Of a DNA stretch of 64,000 nt, positions 16,752 through 25,365 are shown piece after piece. The stretch spans positions 1,612,001 through 1,676,000 of the forward strand of contig NZ_JBKIII010000001.1 in the NCBI RefSeq assembly GCF_046557615.1, read 5' to 3'. The position numbers and the translations under genes were made by a program. The notes under the pieces were generated by a model, which had not been told where the DNA came from, did no database searches, and saw only the letters and a program-made list of their open reading frames with translations. How positions within the stretch are numbered: the stretch's first letter is position 1; every line of letters starts with the position of its first letter. This stretch comes from Haloferax sp046557615. GTDB lineage: Archaea; Halobacteriota; Halobacteria; Halobacteriales; Haloferacaceae.

Positions 16752-17249
16752 TCAGGCCGGGAGCGATATCGACGCGACGGTTTCTCGATATTCAGGGTCG
16801 TACAGTTCGAGGTGAGAGGCCGTCCACGTGAGAGGGTCGATGTCGCGCTCGGCGAGGGCCTGTGCGTCCGCGAGCGAGCCACTCCGAGCGAGTGTGATGT
16901 GTGGCGTGTAATCCTCTGCTTCTAATCCTTCGACAGCACCGAACTCGTCGGTGAGACGCGAGTGCAAGTCGAAGAGACCGGGACTCTCGACTGCGAGGTA
17001 AACGACCGGTGCAGAGCCGACTGGTGGCGACTCGAAGTAGTCGATGCCCGTTACTTGGACCTCGAAGGCGGGAGACCCACGAAGCGCGTGTCGAAGCGAG
17101 TCTCGGAGGTGGTTGAGATTCGATTCCTCGAAGCGTTTGCAGACGAGCGTGTGTCGGTCTCGGATTCGGTCAAAAGAGGCGAGATACGGAAACATCTCTG
17201 CTGCGAGTCGGGAAACCTGTCCGTGAACCGGGACGTTCAGGCTGTACAC
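16752..17249 (-). CDS. 2'-5' RNA ligase-like 2H phosphoesterase
   Basis: 165 aa with two His-containing motifs ~70 residues apart: RHTLV (His33) and the clear PHITLAR. This is the 2H (LigT/ThpR/CPDase) fold, which acts on 2',3'-cyclic phosphate ends or 2'-5' bonds in RNA. The first motif is HTL and not the canonical HxT, so the activity may differ. The substrate is not known. Confidence 0.75.
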   Translation of the reverse strand: MYSLNVPVHGQVSRLAAEMFPYLASFDRIRDRHTLVCKRFEESNLNHLRDSLRHALRGSPAFEVQVTGIDYFESPPVGSAPVVYLAVESPGLFDLHSRLTDEFGAVEGLEAEDYTPHITLARSGSLADAQALAERDIDPLTWTASHLELYDPEYRETVASISLPA

Positions 17250-17345
17250 ACCCGTTTCTCACGGGTCGGAAAGAAAGACGTATCGACAACAGTCGGCCGT
17301 GGGTAGCATGCACGCCGAAGTGGCGTTTAGGCGCGGTCCAGAATC

Positions 17346-17540
17346 TTAGATGCGGTCCAGCAGCCAGAGGACGATGATGGCGATGACTGCGAGACCGAGC
17401 AGTGGCTGAAGCGGCCCTAAGAGCCAGCTGAAGATGTCGAGTATCTCACCGACGATCTCGAGAGCCACCCAGATGAGGACGAGTACCAGCACAATCCGGA
17501 TGAGACTATCCGCTTCGAGTTTCGCACGATCTGGTAGCAT
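17346..17540 (-). CDS. Small haloarchaeal membrane protein (64 aa)
   Basis: Basic/acidic N-terminus followed by two hydrophobic helices, ending VIAIIVLWLLDRI. The Met at 17540 (MLPDRAKLEADSL) is chosen because the nine residues upstream do not look like protein of this type. I recognise this layout (LIRIVLVLVLIWVALEIVGEIL) as a widespread haloarchaeal family of unknown function, but could not check the family name. Confidence 0.65.
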   Translation of the reverse strand: MLPDRAKLEADSLIRIVLVLVLIWVALEIVGEILDIFSWLLGPLQPLLGLAVIAIIVLWLLDRI

Positions 17541-17617
17541 AGACGGCCTTCTGGTTCTCGTGAACAAATACTTGGTGGCCGGATAGGTTTACATCGCCCC
17601 CGATGCTACGTCAACAC

Positions 17618-18787
17618 ATGGACAGCATATTCTACCAACTCGGGAAGCTGTCGTCCTCCTCTCCGACAGTGAGCGGTCCCCGTCTCCCGCGTTGGGTTGG
17701 TCCCCTCGCGATTGCCATCCTCGCGTTCGGCCTTGCCGTCGTCATCCTCCCAGTAACACCGGTTACCATCGTCGGCTACGTCTTTCTCGCCCTCGCCATC
17801 GCGGCGGTGTACGATGCGGTCGAAATCGTCCAAGCGTACGAAAAACGCACACTCACGGTCTTTGGCTCGTATAAGGGTATCCTCGAACCGGGTATCAACT
17901 TCATCCCGCCGTTCGTCTCGAAGACCTACCGCTTCGACATGCGAACCCAGACACTCGACGTGCCGACCCAAGAGGCCATCACCGAGGACAACTCGCCCGT
18001 GACCGCAGACGCCGTCGTCTACATCCGCGTGATGGACCCCGAACGGGCCTTCCTCGAAGTGGACCACTACAAACGCGCCGTCTCGTTGCTCGCGCAGACG
18101 ACCCTCCGTGCCGCACTCGGCGACATGGAACTCGACGAGACGCTGGCCCGCCGCGACCACATCAACGCACGCATCCGCGTCGAACTCGACGAACCGACCG
18201 ACGAGTGGGGTGTTCGCGTCGAATCCGTCGAAGTCCGCGAAGTCAAGCCATCGAAAGACGTCGAGAACGCGATGGAGAAACAGACCTCCGCCGAACGTCG
18301 TCGCCGTGCGATGATTCTCGAAGCACAAGGTGAACGCCGGTCGGCGGTGGAAAAGGCAGAAGGTGACAAATCGTCGAACATCATCCGCGCACAGGGGAAG
18401 AAAGAATCCGCCATTCTCCGCGCACAGGGTGACGCAATTTCGACCGTTCTCCGCGCTCGTGCGGCCGAGTCGATGGGCGAACGCGCCATCATCGACAAAG
18501 GCATGGAGACACTGGCGAACATCGGCACGTCGCCATCGACGACGTACGTCCTCCCGCAGGAACTCACGTCGTTGCTGGGGCGCTACGGCAAGAGCCTGAC
18601 CGACAGCGCAGTCAAAGACCAACCGAGTCTCGACAGTCTGCCGTTCGACGCCGAGACCCGCGAACTGCTCGGCTTAGACGACATCGACGAACTCATCGGT
18701 GAAGTCGAGGCCGCCGAAGCAGATGCGAGAACAGGCGTCGATATCGAAATCGAAGACGGCAGCGTAGAGACGGAATCGCAGCGCTAG
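17618..18787 (+). CDS. SPFH / band 7 (stomatin-prohibitin) membrane protein
   Basis: About 389 aa. Two N-terminal hydrophobic segments are followed by the band-7 domain (AYEKRTLTVFGSYKG to VEVREVKPSKDVENAM) and an Ala/Glu/Arg-rich coiled coil (QTSAERRRRAMILEAQGE). The acidic tail is haloarchaeal. These proteins assemble as rings in membrane microdomains. A TATA element (GTTTACA, 17587-17593) sits 27 nt before the ATG at 17618, so that start is preferred over the ATG at 17603. Bacterial relatives are often paired with an NfeD protein; none is visible here. Confidence 0.88.
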   Translation: MDSIFYQLGKLSSSSPTVSGPRLPRWVGPLAIAILAFGLAVVILPVTPVTIVGYVFLALAIAAVYDAVEIVQAYEKRTLTVFGSYKGILEPGINFIPPFVSKTYRFDMRTQTLDVPTQEAITEDNSPVTADAVVYIRVMDPERAFLEVDHYKRAVSLLAQTTLRAALGDMELDETLARRDHINARIRVELDEPTDEWGVRVESVEVREVKPSKDVENAMEKQTSAERRRRAMILEAQGERRSAVEKAEGDKSSNIIRAQGKKESAILRAQGDAISTVLRARAAESMGERAIIDKGMETLANIGTSPSTTYVLPQELTSLLGRYGKSLTDSAVKDQPSLDSLPFDAETRELLGLDDIDELIGEVEAAEADARTGVDIEIEDGSVETESQR

Positions 18788-18840
18788 TCGCTGCGTTCGA
18801 GTAGTGCGAAAAACGATGGTTGCGGCGTTTTTGTTTTGCT

Positions 18841-19269
18841 TCAGTCGTCAGCCCGAACAGTCATCACAGGTGCCGAGGCGGTCCTGACGACGCGCTCGGT
18901 GACGCTCCCGATGAGGTAGTGGTCGAGACCGGTCCGTCCGTGCGTCGCCATCACGACGATATCGGCGTCGCTAGCGTGGTCGGTGATGACCGAGTCCGGA
19001 ACACCCTCCTCGATGATGTACTCTGTGGTAACGTCGTCTGGGAGTGCATCGAGCGCGGCTTGGGCCGCGTTTTCGGCGCGTTCGAGTTCCGACTCCTGCC
19101 ACACTTCGGGTGCGATACCCGAAGACGGAGACTCGAATCGGTTCCGCGAGTCGGCGACCGACAGGACGTGAACTGTCGCGTCGTACGTCCGGGCGAGCGT
19201 CGTCGCGTGTTCGATGGTCGCTTCAGTCGCGTCGCTACCGTCGGTGGGTAACAGGATGTTGTCGTACAT
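18841..19269 (-). CDS. Universal stress protein (UspA family)
   Basis: 142 aa with the ATP-binding signature near the C-terminus (HGRTGLDHYLIGSVTERV) and the N-terminal NILLPTDGS strand. Probably an ATP-binding UspA dimer. It lies 36 nt upstream of the TauE exporter in gene order on the same strand, reading away from it, so a shared transcript from the exporter promoter is possible. Confidence 0.9.
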   Translation of the reverse strand: MYDNILLPTDGSDATEATIEHATTLARTYDATVHVLSVADSRNRFESPSSGIAPEVWQESELERAENAAQAALDALPDDVTTEYIIEEGVPDSVITDHASDADIVVMATHGRTGLDHYLIGSVTERVVRTASAPVMTVRADD

Positions 19270-19305
19270 GGGTGGTGACTGAAAAGCGGGTGTGAGTACG
19301 TCGGC

Positions 19306-20388
19306 TTAGAAACCCAGCGCCATCAGGAACAGCGCGAGCGAGATGACGCCGAAGAGTGCGCCGACAAAGTTTTTGATGGTGTCAGTGTCCAGCGCGTTCG
19401 ACACGTATGGTGCGATTTGGCCGCCCAGGACCGTCGCGGGGACGGTAAAGACGACCATGTTCCACGGCGTCGAAGCGAGACTGAGCGAGTGGCCGCCGAC
19501 GAGGCCGCCACCGAAGACGTGGACGAGCGAGGCGAGAATCGCCGTCAGTGCGACGACGATGTGGTTCGTCCCAATCGCAACTCGGACGGGGACTTTGGTG
19601 CTGAGCATCGAGATGATGCCGAGTTCGCCGACACCGAAGCCAGCGAGGCCCTGGAAGGTGCCGCCGATGCTGTAGTTGGCAAAGCGGCGCAGGTAGCCAC
19701 CGCGGTCGTAGCGATAGTCGTCACCTTCGCGGTCGACACGGGTGACGATACCGTCGTCGTCAGTACGGACGCCCGCAGGGCCGAGCTTTCCGGGGTCGTT
19801 CGGGAGGTTGACGGTCCCACCGTCGGTGGCGGCCGCCTGTCCCGAGTCGGAACTACCGCTCGGTTCTTCGTGGTCGAGGTCTGCCTTGAACAGCAGGTAG
19901 GCTGCTGCGAGCAGGGCGATGCCGAGGAGCGTGTGGAACACCACTTCCGGGATGATAAACGAAAGCAGTGCGCCACCGACGACGAACGGAATCGACCCGG
20001 CGACGAGGCTGAGTGCGAGACGGCGGTCGACCAGTCCGTACTGGATGAACGCGACAGCGGAACTGGAGAGTCCGAACGCCTCACTGATGAGGCCCACCTT
20101 CACCAACGTCGCGGGTTCGAGGGGGTGTGCGAAGATGGGGAAGATGAAGATGAGGAACGGCACGAAGAGCGCCGACCCACTGATTCCAACCGTGTTCACC
20201 GTGGTCGCACCGAGGACGAACACCGGGAACAACCACCAGTACTGAAGCCAGTAGTCGGTACCGGCGCCAGTAGGAGTTGGTGCCGCGGTGAACACGGTCG
20301 CGATGAACAGCACGGGTGCGATGAACACGAGGATGTGCTGATACTTCAGGAACAACTTCTGGACGTGACTGAGAGACTGGGTACTCAT
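19306..20388 (-). CDS. TauE/SafE family sulfite or organosulfur exporter
   Basis: About 360 aa with ~8-9 membrane segments and the TauE repeats (VNTVGISGSALFVPFLIF; GGTFQGLAGFGVGELG; AALTAILAS-like region). A long soluble acidic loop (about residues 185-235) divides the two halves, typical of haloarchaeal members. The Met at 20388 (MSTQSLSHVQK) is preferred over a start 48 nt upstream that would precede the hydrophobic domain by an odd leader. A perfect palindrome spans the promoter (20426-20451). Confidence 0.85.
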   Translation of the reverse strand: MSTQSLSHVQKLFLKYQHILVFIAPVLFIATVFTAAPTPTGAGTDYWLQYWWLFPVFVLGATTVNTVGISGSALFVPFLIFIFPIFAHPLEPATLVKVGLISEAFGLSSSAVAFIQYGLVDRRLALSLVAGSIPFVVGGALLSFIIPEVVFHTLLGIALLAAAYLLFKADLDHEEPSGSSDSGQAAATDGGTVNLPNDPGKLGPAGVRTDDDGIVTRVDREGDDYRYDRGGYLRRFANYSIGGTFQGLAGFGVGELGIISMLSTKVPVRVAIGTNHIVVALTAILASLVHVFGGGLVGGHSLSLASTPWNMVVFTVPATVLGGQIAPYVSNALDTDTIKNFVGALFGVISLALFLMALGF

Positions 20389-20792
20389 GGTTCTGTAGTC
20401 GAGTGTTGTGTCAGTGTGTAGCGACACTCGCGCCACGAGTATGACGCGAGTAAAACAGACCAGTTACCATACTATCAGCGGAATCGCACCACGTGCTACC
20501 GTCGTCGTCCGTCGCGTCGTGCGCAACGGAGCCGAGCGTCAGGTCGTCGGAATCGACCGACGAAGCGACGCATCCTTCGAGAGACGACAGGTGCATCTAC
20601 GTGATACCTCCGTTCGGAAGCACGTACTGTGCGTCCCATTCGAGGCAGTCGTCCGCCGAGTTGCGGGTCACGGTGACTCGGCCTAGACAAGGGGAGGTTG
20701 AAAAGTCTTGATGCCTCGGCTGAATGTGGTACAACGAACATACCGACGCGCGTCGAACTGTCGGCAACTTCTGCACGAACCCCTAGTCTGGT
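20389..20792. other. 404-nt non-coding gap between Nudix and TauE genes
   Basis: No ORF here has a plausible start, composition or family. It holds the promoter palindrome of the TauE-family gene (20426-20458). Two CTAG tetranucleotides occur (near 20684 and 20783). Otherwise I see nothing defined in it. Confidence 0.6.
20426..20458 (-). promoter_or_regulatory. TauE-family gene promoter with perfect inverted repeat
   Basis: On the minus strand CTGTTTTAC (20450-20458) is a TATA-like box. ACTCGCG (20426-20432) and CGCGAGT (20445-20451), 12 nt apart, form a perfect inverted repeat running from the TATA box to the predicted start of transcription. That is the usual place of a repressor operator. 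Confidence 0.45.
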
Positions 20793-21179
20793 TCATTCAC
20801 CGAATCCGAACGTTCGGCGAACCAGGGCGCGTTCGGTGTTGTATGAAAGCCGCGACAGAGATGATTTCGGCGTTACCCACGTGTACGAATCGATTTCGTC
20901 GTCCGCGACGAACGGGCGCGATTCGACGAGCGACATGTGCCACACGAAGACACCTTTCGGCTCGCCATCGACGAGATATTCGTATCGCCCCGCAAACCGT
21001 CCACATTCCACCGTACACCGAGTCTCTTCTTCGACTTCTCGAACTGCCGCTTCGACCAGCGTCTCACCGGATTCGAGTTTTCCTTTGGGAATCGACCAGT
21101 CGTCGTAGTGCGGGCGGTGGACGAGACAGATGCGACCATCAGCGCGACGAAGCAGGCCACCTGCGGCGAACGTGACCAT
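20793..21179 (-). CDS. Nudix hydrolase
   Basis: 128 aa. The Nudix box runs from GKLESGE to REVEEET and matches the GX5EX7REUXEE pattern except for its final positions. SIPKGK and the aromatic strand YEYLVDG place it near the diadenosine polyphosphate/ADP-ribose branch, but the substrate cannot be read. It ends five bases before the stop end of uvrB in the same direction, so it may be read with uvrB as a repair/clean-up pair. Confidence 0.85.
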   Translation of the reverse strand: MVTFAAGGLLRRADGRICLVHRPHYDDWSIPKGKLESGETLVEAAVREVEEETRCTVECGRFAGRYEYLVDGEPKGVFVWHMSLVESRPFVADDEIDSYTWVTPKSSLSRLSYNTERALVRRTFGFGE

Positions 21180-21184
21180 CGAAA

Positions 21185-23239
21185 TCAGAACTCGTCGGGT
21201 TCCTCGGGTTCGATACCGTCGTCGAGTCGCTGGATGTCGAATTCGCGTTTGAGGTCGTGAATCCGGTCGCGGATGTCGGCGGCGAGTTCGAATTCGAGGT
21301 TGTCGGCGGCCTCCTGCATCCGGTCTTCGAGGAAGCCGATTTGCTCGACTGCTTCGTCCTCGTCGGCCGGTTTGTCGCTCGCCACGCCGCGCGAGTGGGT
21401 CTTGCTTCCCGGCAGGTTCGTCTCGCCGACTTCCTTCTCGATGGTTTTTGGAACATGGCCGTGTTCATCGTTGAACTCCTGCTGGATACGGCGACGGCGC
21501 TGTGTCTCGGAGATGGCCGACTCCATCGCATCAGTCATCTTGTCGGCATAGAGAACGACTTCGCCGTTGACGTTGCGGGCCGCGCGCCCCATCGTCTGGA
21601 CGAGCGTGGTCTCCGACCGGAGGAAGCCCTGCTGGTCGGCATCGAGGATGGCGACGAGCGAAACTTCCGGAATGTCGAGTCCCTCACGAAGTAGGTTGAT
21701 GCCGACGAGGACGTCGATATCGCCGAGACGGAGCGACCGGATGAGTTCGTGACGTTCCAGTGTGTCGGTCTCGTCGTGCATGTAGGCCACGTCGATACCT
21801 GCCTCTTCGAGGTAATCTGTGAGGTCTTCGGCCATCCGCTTGGTCAGCGTGGTCACGAGGACGCGCTCGTCGCGGTCGATTCGGTTGGAGATGCGGGCCA
21901 TGAGGTCGTCCACCTGCCCGGTCGCGTCGGTGACTTCGACCTTCGGGTCCACGAGGTGGGTCGGACGAACGATTTGTTCGACGATTTGCTCGGAGTGTTC
22001 GTGTTCGTAGTCGGCGGGCGTCGCAGAGACGAAGAGCGCCTGTCCGATGCTCTCTTCAAATTCCTCGAACGTGAGCGGTCGGTTGTCGTAGGCGGTGGGG
22101 AGGCGGAAGCCGTTTTCCACGAGTGAGTCTTTTCGAGATTTGTCGCCGCCGTACTGGCCTTTGATTTGCGGGAGCGTGACGTGCGATTCGTCCACGACGG
22201 TGAGGAAGTCGTCGGGGAAGTAATCGAGCAGTGTGTAGGGAGCGTCGCCGGGTTCGCGGTCCGAGAGGTGAACTGAATAGTTCTCGATACCCGAACAGTG
22301 GCCCGTCTCGCGGAGCATCTCGATATCGAAGGTGGTTCGCTCTTCGATTCGCTGGGCGGCCACGAGGTCACCGTTGCGCTGGAAGAACCGAACCCGGTCT
22401 TCCATGAGTTCTTCAATCTCGCCGATTGCGGTTTCGAGTTTCTCCTCGGGGATGGAGTAGTGGACCGCCGGGTGGACGAGGACCGCAGGCTCGGACGACT
22501 TGACCTCACCTTGCAGGGGGTCGAGTTTCAGCATTCGGTCGATTTCGTCACCCCAGAACTCGATGCGGACGGCGTAGCGGCCATACATCGGGAACACCTC
22601 AACGGTGTCGCCGCGCACGCGGAAGGTGCCCTGTTGGAAGTCCACGTCGTTGCGCTCGTAGTTGAGGTCTACCAGTTTTCGGAGTAGGTCGTCCCGGTCG
22701 AGTTGCTCGCCGACCTCCAATCGAAGCGCCATGTCGGTGTACGTCTTCGGGTCACCGAGACCATAGATTGCGGAGACGGAGGCGACGACGATCACGTCGT
22801 CGCGGGTGAGGAGCGAACGAGTCGCAGAGTGGCGCAGTCGCTCGATTTCCTCGTTGATGGACATGTCCTTGTCGATGTAGGTGTCGGTCTGTTCGATGTA
22901 CGCCTCGGGTTGGTAGTAGTCGTAGTAGGAGACGAAGTACTCGACGGCGTTGTCTGGAAAGAGGGACTTGAACTCCTCGTACAACTGGGCGGCGAGCGTC
23001 TTGTTGTGGGCGAGGACGAGCGTCGGTTTTTGAATCTCTTCGAGAAGCCACGACACCGTGTTGGTTTTGCCGGAACCGGTGACGCCGAGGAGGGTCTGAA
23101 TATTCGCACCCTCACGGTACCCCTGGGCCAGTTGCTCGATTGCCTCGGGTTGGTCACCCGCCGGGTCGAAGGGGGCATCGACGCGGAATTCACGCTCTAC
23201 GTCGGGTCTGTCGGCCGAGAGGGGACCGGACTCACTCAT
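21185..23239 (-). CDS. uvrB: Excinuclease ABC subunit B
   Basis: 684 aa, typical. Walker A is GVTGSGKT, the beta-hairpin region runs around YYDYYQPEAYI, and VTLPQIKGQYGGD and EGLDIPEVSL are helicase blocks. The C-terminal UVR domain (QIGFLEDRMQEAADNLEFE) binds UvrC. It is the damage-verification helicase of nucleotide excision repair; uvrC is at 58.5 kb in this window, while uvrA is not. Start ATG at 23239. Confidence 0.96.
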   Translation of the reverse strand: MSESGPLSADRPDVEREFRVDAPFDPAGDQPEAIEQLAQGYREGANIQTLLGVTGSGKTNTVSWLLEEIQKPTLVLAHNKTLAAQLYEEFKSLFPDNAVEYFVSYYDYYQPEAYIEQTDTYIDKDMSINEEIERLRHSATRSLLTRDDVIVVASVSAIYGLGDPKTYTDMALRLEVGEQLDRDDLLRKLVDLNYERNDVDFQQGTFRVRGDTVEVFPMYGRYAVRIEFWGDEIDRMLKLDPLQGEVKSSEPAVLVHPAVHYSIPEEKLETAIGEIEELMEDRVRFFQRNGDLVAAQRIEERTTFDIEMLRETGHCSGIENYSVHLSDREPGDAPYTLLDYFPDDFLTVVDESHVTLPQIKGQYGGDKSRKDSLVENGFRLPTAYDNRPLTFEEFEESIGQALFVSATPADYEHEHSEQIVEQIVRPTHLVDPKVEVTDATGQVDDLMARISNRIDRDERVLVTTLTKRMAEDLTDYLEEAGIDVAYMHDETDTLERHELIRSLRLGDIDVLVGINLLREGLDIPEVSLVAILDADQQGFLRSETTLVQTMGRAARNVNGEVVLYADKMTDAMESAISETQRRRRIQQEFNDEHGHVPKTIEKEVGETNLPGSKTHSRGVASDKPADEDEAVEQIGFLEDRMQEAADNLEFELAADIRDRIHDLKREFDIQRLDDGIEPEEPDEF

Positions 23240-23327
23240 TGATTCGAATTAGGCCGCGGCGTACTTGAGCGAGGCGGTGTCTGTCGGTGTGGTAACTATT
23301 TTCCGCCGTGTGAGCGTATGTCTACAC

Positions 23328-23597
23328 ATGACACGCGAAGAGCTTCAAACGGCGTCAAAACTGCTGAAAGACGCGGCCGAACAAACAACGGGCGACGTTC
23401 AAGAACGACTCTACGAACAGTCAGACCAGATAGCCGCCCTCGCCACCCGCGACCAAGGCCCCGACCACGGGCGACTCGACCGACACATGAACGTCCTGCA
23501 CGACCTCGCGAACGAACTCGATGGTGACGTGAGCGAGAAAGTGGCCGAAGCACGCTCGCAACTCTTCGAATACCGAAAAGGTGTGCCGGGCGTCTGA
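23328..23597 (+). CDS. Conserved haloarchaeal protein, probably DUF7553 family
   Basis: 89 aa, soluble, helical. The sequence pattern (MTREELQTASKLLKDAA, DQIAALATRDQGPDHGRLDRHM) is one I recognise from many haloarchaea. No function is known. The ATG at 23328 fits the family start; an upstream extension from 23265 is unlikely. It is followed by an Orc-binding-box-like sequence at 23611. Confidence 0.75.
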   Translation: MTREELQTASKLLKDAAEQTTGDVQERLYEQSDQIAALATRDQGPDHGRLDRHMNVLHDLANELDGDVSEKVAEARSQLFEYRKGVPGV

Positions 23598-23610
23598 CAC
23601 GTGTCGGACA

Positions 23611-23632
23611 AACCCCTTCGTTTCCACTGGAG
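23611..23632 (-). other. ORB-like site outside the origin (perfect mini-ORB)
   Basis: Read on the minus strand it is CTCCAGTGGAAACGAAGGGG followed by TT, which matches the archaeal mini-ORB consensus (TCCAGTGGAAAC-N3-GGGGT) at essentially every conserved position. It lies 26 kb from the origin in the gap after the gene ending at 23597. Confidence 0.6.
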
Positions 23633-23731
23633 AGTGTGGGGTTGTCAGGCATGGAGAGCGGAGAAACAGCGAGTCAGAAAAACAGTCAAGATTTTCTAGA
23701 GGTTTGAGAAGAGCGTCGAGTTGGCTGGCTT

Positions 23732-24133
23732 CTATCGTGTACCAGCGCCGTTCTGTTCGTTCCGAATACTGTTGCGAACGTAGCCGAGAAGGAAACCAAC
23801 GGCCCCCAGCAGAAGGGCGATACCCGAGGCACTGACGAGAGGGTATGCGAGCCACGCGAGAGAGTCGGTTACCGCGACTGGGAGGAACAGATTGACCGTG
23901 AACGCGAGACTCGGGCCGAAAGCGAGCAACCAGCACCCGACGAGCGACCCTCCACGAGCGGCGTAATAGGCGACGTAAGCGACGATGACGAATACCGAGA
24001 CGTTGACGATGAGCGATTGTACTGAAATCGGTGGTTCGAGGTTCCAGACACGAAGCCCAGTCAGCACCCCAAACGGAACGACGAACAGGAGTACCAAAAT
24101 TCCCACAACCCACCACCGAGCGTCGTCTTTCAC
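23732..24133 (-). CDS. Hypothetical four-span membrane protein
   Basis: About 133 aa from a GTG at 24133 (VKDDARWWVVGIL). The frame extends upstream to a TTG at 24208, but that lead is basic, not membrane-like, and overlaps the neighbouring gene. Four hydrophobic segments are separated by short loops. No family recognised. It follows the 82-aa membrane protein gene on the same strand and may form an operon with it. Confidence 0.5.
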   Translation of the reverse strand: MKDDARWWVVGILVLLFVVPFGVLTGLRVWNLEPPISVQSLIVNVSVFVIVAYVAYYAARGGSLVGCWLLAFGPSLAFTVNLFLPVAVTDSLAWLAYPLVSASGIALLLGAVGFLLGYVRNSIRNEQNGAGTR

Positions 24134-24197
24134 AGAGAGTGACTTGTATGCGAGACTAAGTGTTTTCGGGCGAGAGTTTCGCCTGCGGCTTTGTTGC

Positions 24198-24446
24198 TCA
24201 CTCAGCAATCGCGTCCACCACTACCCGGTGAAGAATGCCAACCAATCCGCCGAGGAATAGCGCCAGTCCGAGGAGTAGAAACGGGAGTTCCACAATCGAT
24301 TCGAACGGTTCGGGCAATCCAAGTCCAGAAAAAACAGACAGTAAGTGGCCTAAAACGACCCATCCAGCGATAACAGCACCGTATAGTTTGAGCAGTTCGG
24401 GATTCAGTGCGTATCGAAAGGAGTTGCCAGCGGGACCATCGAGCAT
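24198..24446 (-). CDS. Hypothetical two-span membrane protein (82 aa)
   Basis: ATG at 24446, two long hydrophobic segments (LKLYGAVIAGWVVLGHLL; LPFLLLGLALFLGGLVGIL). No family is recognised. The stop lies 65 nt before the preferred start of the next membrane protein on the same strand. Confidence 0.5.
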   Translation of the reverse strand: MLDGPAGNSFRYALNPELLKLYGAVIAGWVVLGHLLSVFSGLGLPEPFESIVELPFLLLGLALFLGGLVGILHRVVVDAIAE

Positions 24447-24512
24447 GGTTGAGTCTCAAATTCGTATCAGATAGTTGTTGCGTTGGAGAACAGACGAAAC
24501 TAGTGTACTGTA

Positions 24513-24620
24513 CCGAAAGGCGAGCAGAGCGAGCTTTTCGGCCCTTTTTGGTCCAGATTTTTCGAGGAGGGTTCCTGGAGGGCAACGAAGTTGCCCGAGG
24601 AAACCCGACGATGAAAAAGG
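24513..24620 (-). repeat. Structured intergenic element with nested inverted repeats
   Basis: Centre: GGGCAAC-GAA-GTTGCCC (24580-24596), enclosed by GGGTTCCT/AGGAAACCC arms (24569-24606) and by CCTTTTT (24543-24549) with AAAAAGG (24614-24620). A second stem uses CCGAAAG (24513-24519) and CTTTTCGG (24534-24541). It begins 8 nt after the stop of the minus-strand gene ending at 24628. It resembles multi-hairpin 3'-end elements I have seen repeated in haloarchaeal intergenic DNA. Confidence 0.6.
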
Positions 24621-24627
24621 TGGGGGT

Positions 24628-25227
24628 CTAGCAGACGTTCTTCGGCTTGATACCCATTCCTTCCAGTGTCTCCACGTACTCGTCGTAGGCGGACTGAATC
24701 ACCGCGTCGGCGGCGGTTCGGGCGAGGGCTTCGTCGTCTACCAGTTCATCCACTGCCTCTGCGAGCGCCTCCAACTGGTCTTGCAAATCCGATTTGAGCG
24801 TGCGGAAGGTGTTTGCGGACTTCGGGTCGGCGTCGCCGATGAAGAAGCCAACCATCTGTTCGGTCGCTTTGAGCGAGACGAGCACACGGGCGAGCGCGCC
24901 GCCGAGTCGTTCGTCGGTGGTCTCGAACTCGGCGAGGACGTCGTAGAGTTGGGGGGCATCGGATTCGTCGTCGGCATTCACAGTATCGAGGTGCGAGCGA
25001 GCAGTTTCGGCGATGTCCGCGAAGTGCGTGGCGGCATCCCCACTGGATTCGGCTGCAGTCCACTCGTCGAACAAGTTGGCCGCGGCAGATGCATCGGCGG
25101 CGGCGGCGGCGCGAACTGCATCGGCGTTCATGTCGCCTGCGGTGAGGGCGTAGAGTGCCTTCGAAGAGCCGAGTCGAGAGAGGGGCGTCTCGTGGTCGCC
25201 GCGGAGGGAATCGAGGAACGAAGTCAT
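24628..25227 (-). CDS. Conserved haloarchaeal helical protein of unknown function (199 aa)
   Basis: All-helical, Ala/Asp/Glu-rich soluble protein. The start MTSFLDSLRGDHETPLSRLG is conserved in haloarchaeal proteins I recognise without a function; a four-helix (rubrerythrin-like) fold is plausible but no Fe-binding ExxH pairs are visible. The ATG at 25227 is preferred; an extension to 25332 is low-quality. It is divergent from the AtoE-type transporter. Confidence 0.65.
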   Translation of the reverse strand: MTSFLDSLRGDHETPLSRLGSSKALYALTAGDMNADAVRAAAAADASAAANLFDEWTAAESSGDAATHFADIAETARSHLDTVNADDESDAPQLYDVLAEFETTDERLGGALARVLVSLKATEQMVGFFIGDADPKSANTFRTLKSDLQDQLEALAEAVDELVDDEALARTAADAVIQSAYDEYVETLEGMGIKPKNVC

Positions 25228-25320
25228 ACGAAATGATACGCCAGTCTGCGGTTTGTACCCATCGGCGGCGGCGAGTTCTGGGGGGCGTCTCCGACGCGAG
25301 TCAAACCCATCTAAGATTGA

Positions 25321-25340
25321 GAATATAAACAATTATATCA
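25321..25340 (+). promoter_or_regulatory. AT-rich palindromic promoter of the atoE-type gene
   Basis: ATATAA-ACAA-TTATAT (25323-25338) is a perfect 6-bp inverted repeat ending 28 nt before the ATG, so it contains or is the TATA box. The gap is the AT-richest stretch in this part of the window. Confidence 0.5.
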
Positions 25341-25365
25341 GATAATAATGATGTGATTCTGTAAC

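Noticed and set aside
19417..20421. 334-codon plus-strand frame opposite the TauE-type gene
   Set aside because: Asp/Glu/Arg-rich antisense of a membrane protein, typical GC-rich shadow.
20411..20596. 61-codon minus ORF upstream of the TauE-type gene
   Set aside because: Covers the promoter palindrome, has no promoter of its own and unlikely composition.
24475..25236. 253-codon plus-strand frame covering the structured element
   Set aside because: Antisense to the 199-aa gene and its start is in the hairpin element.
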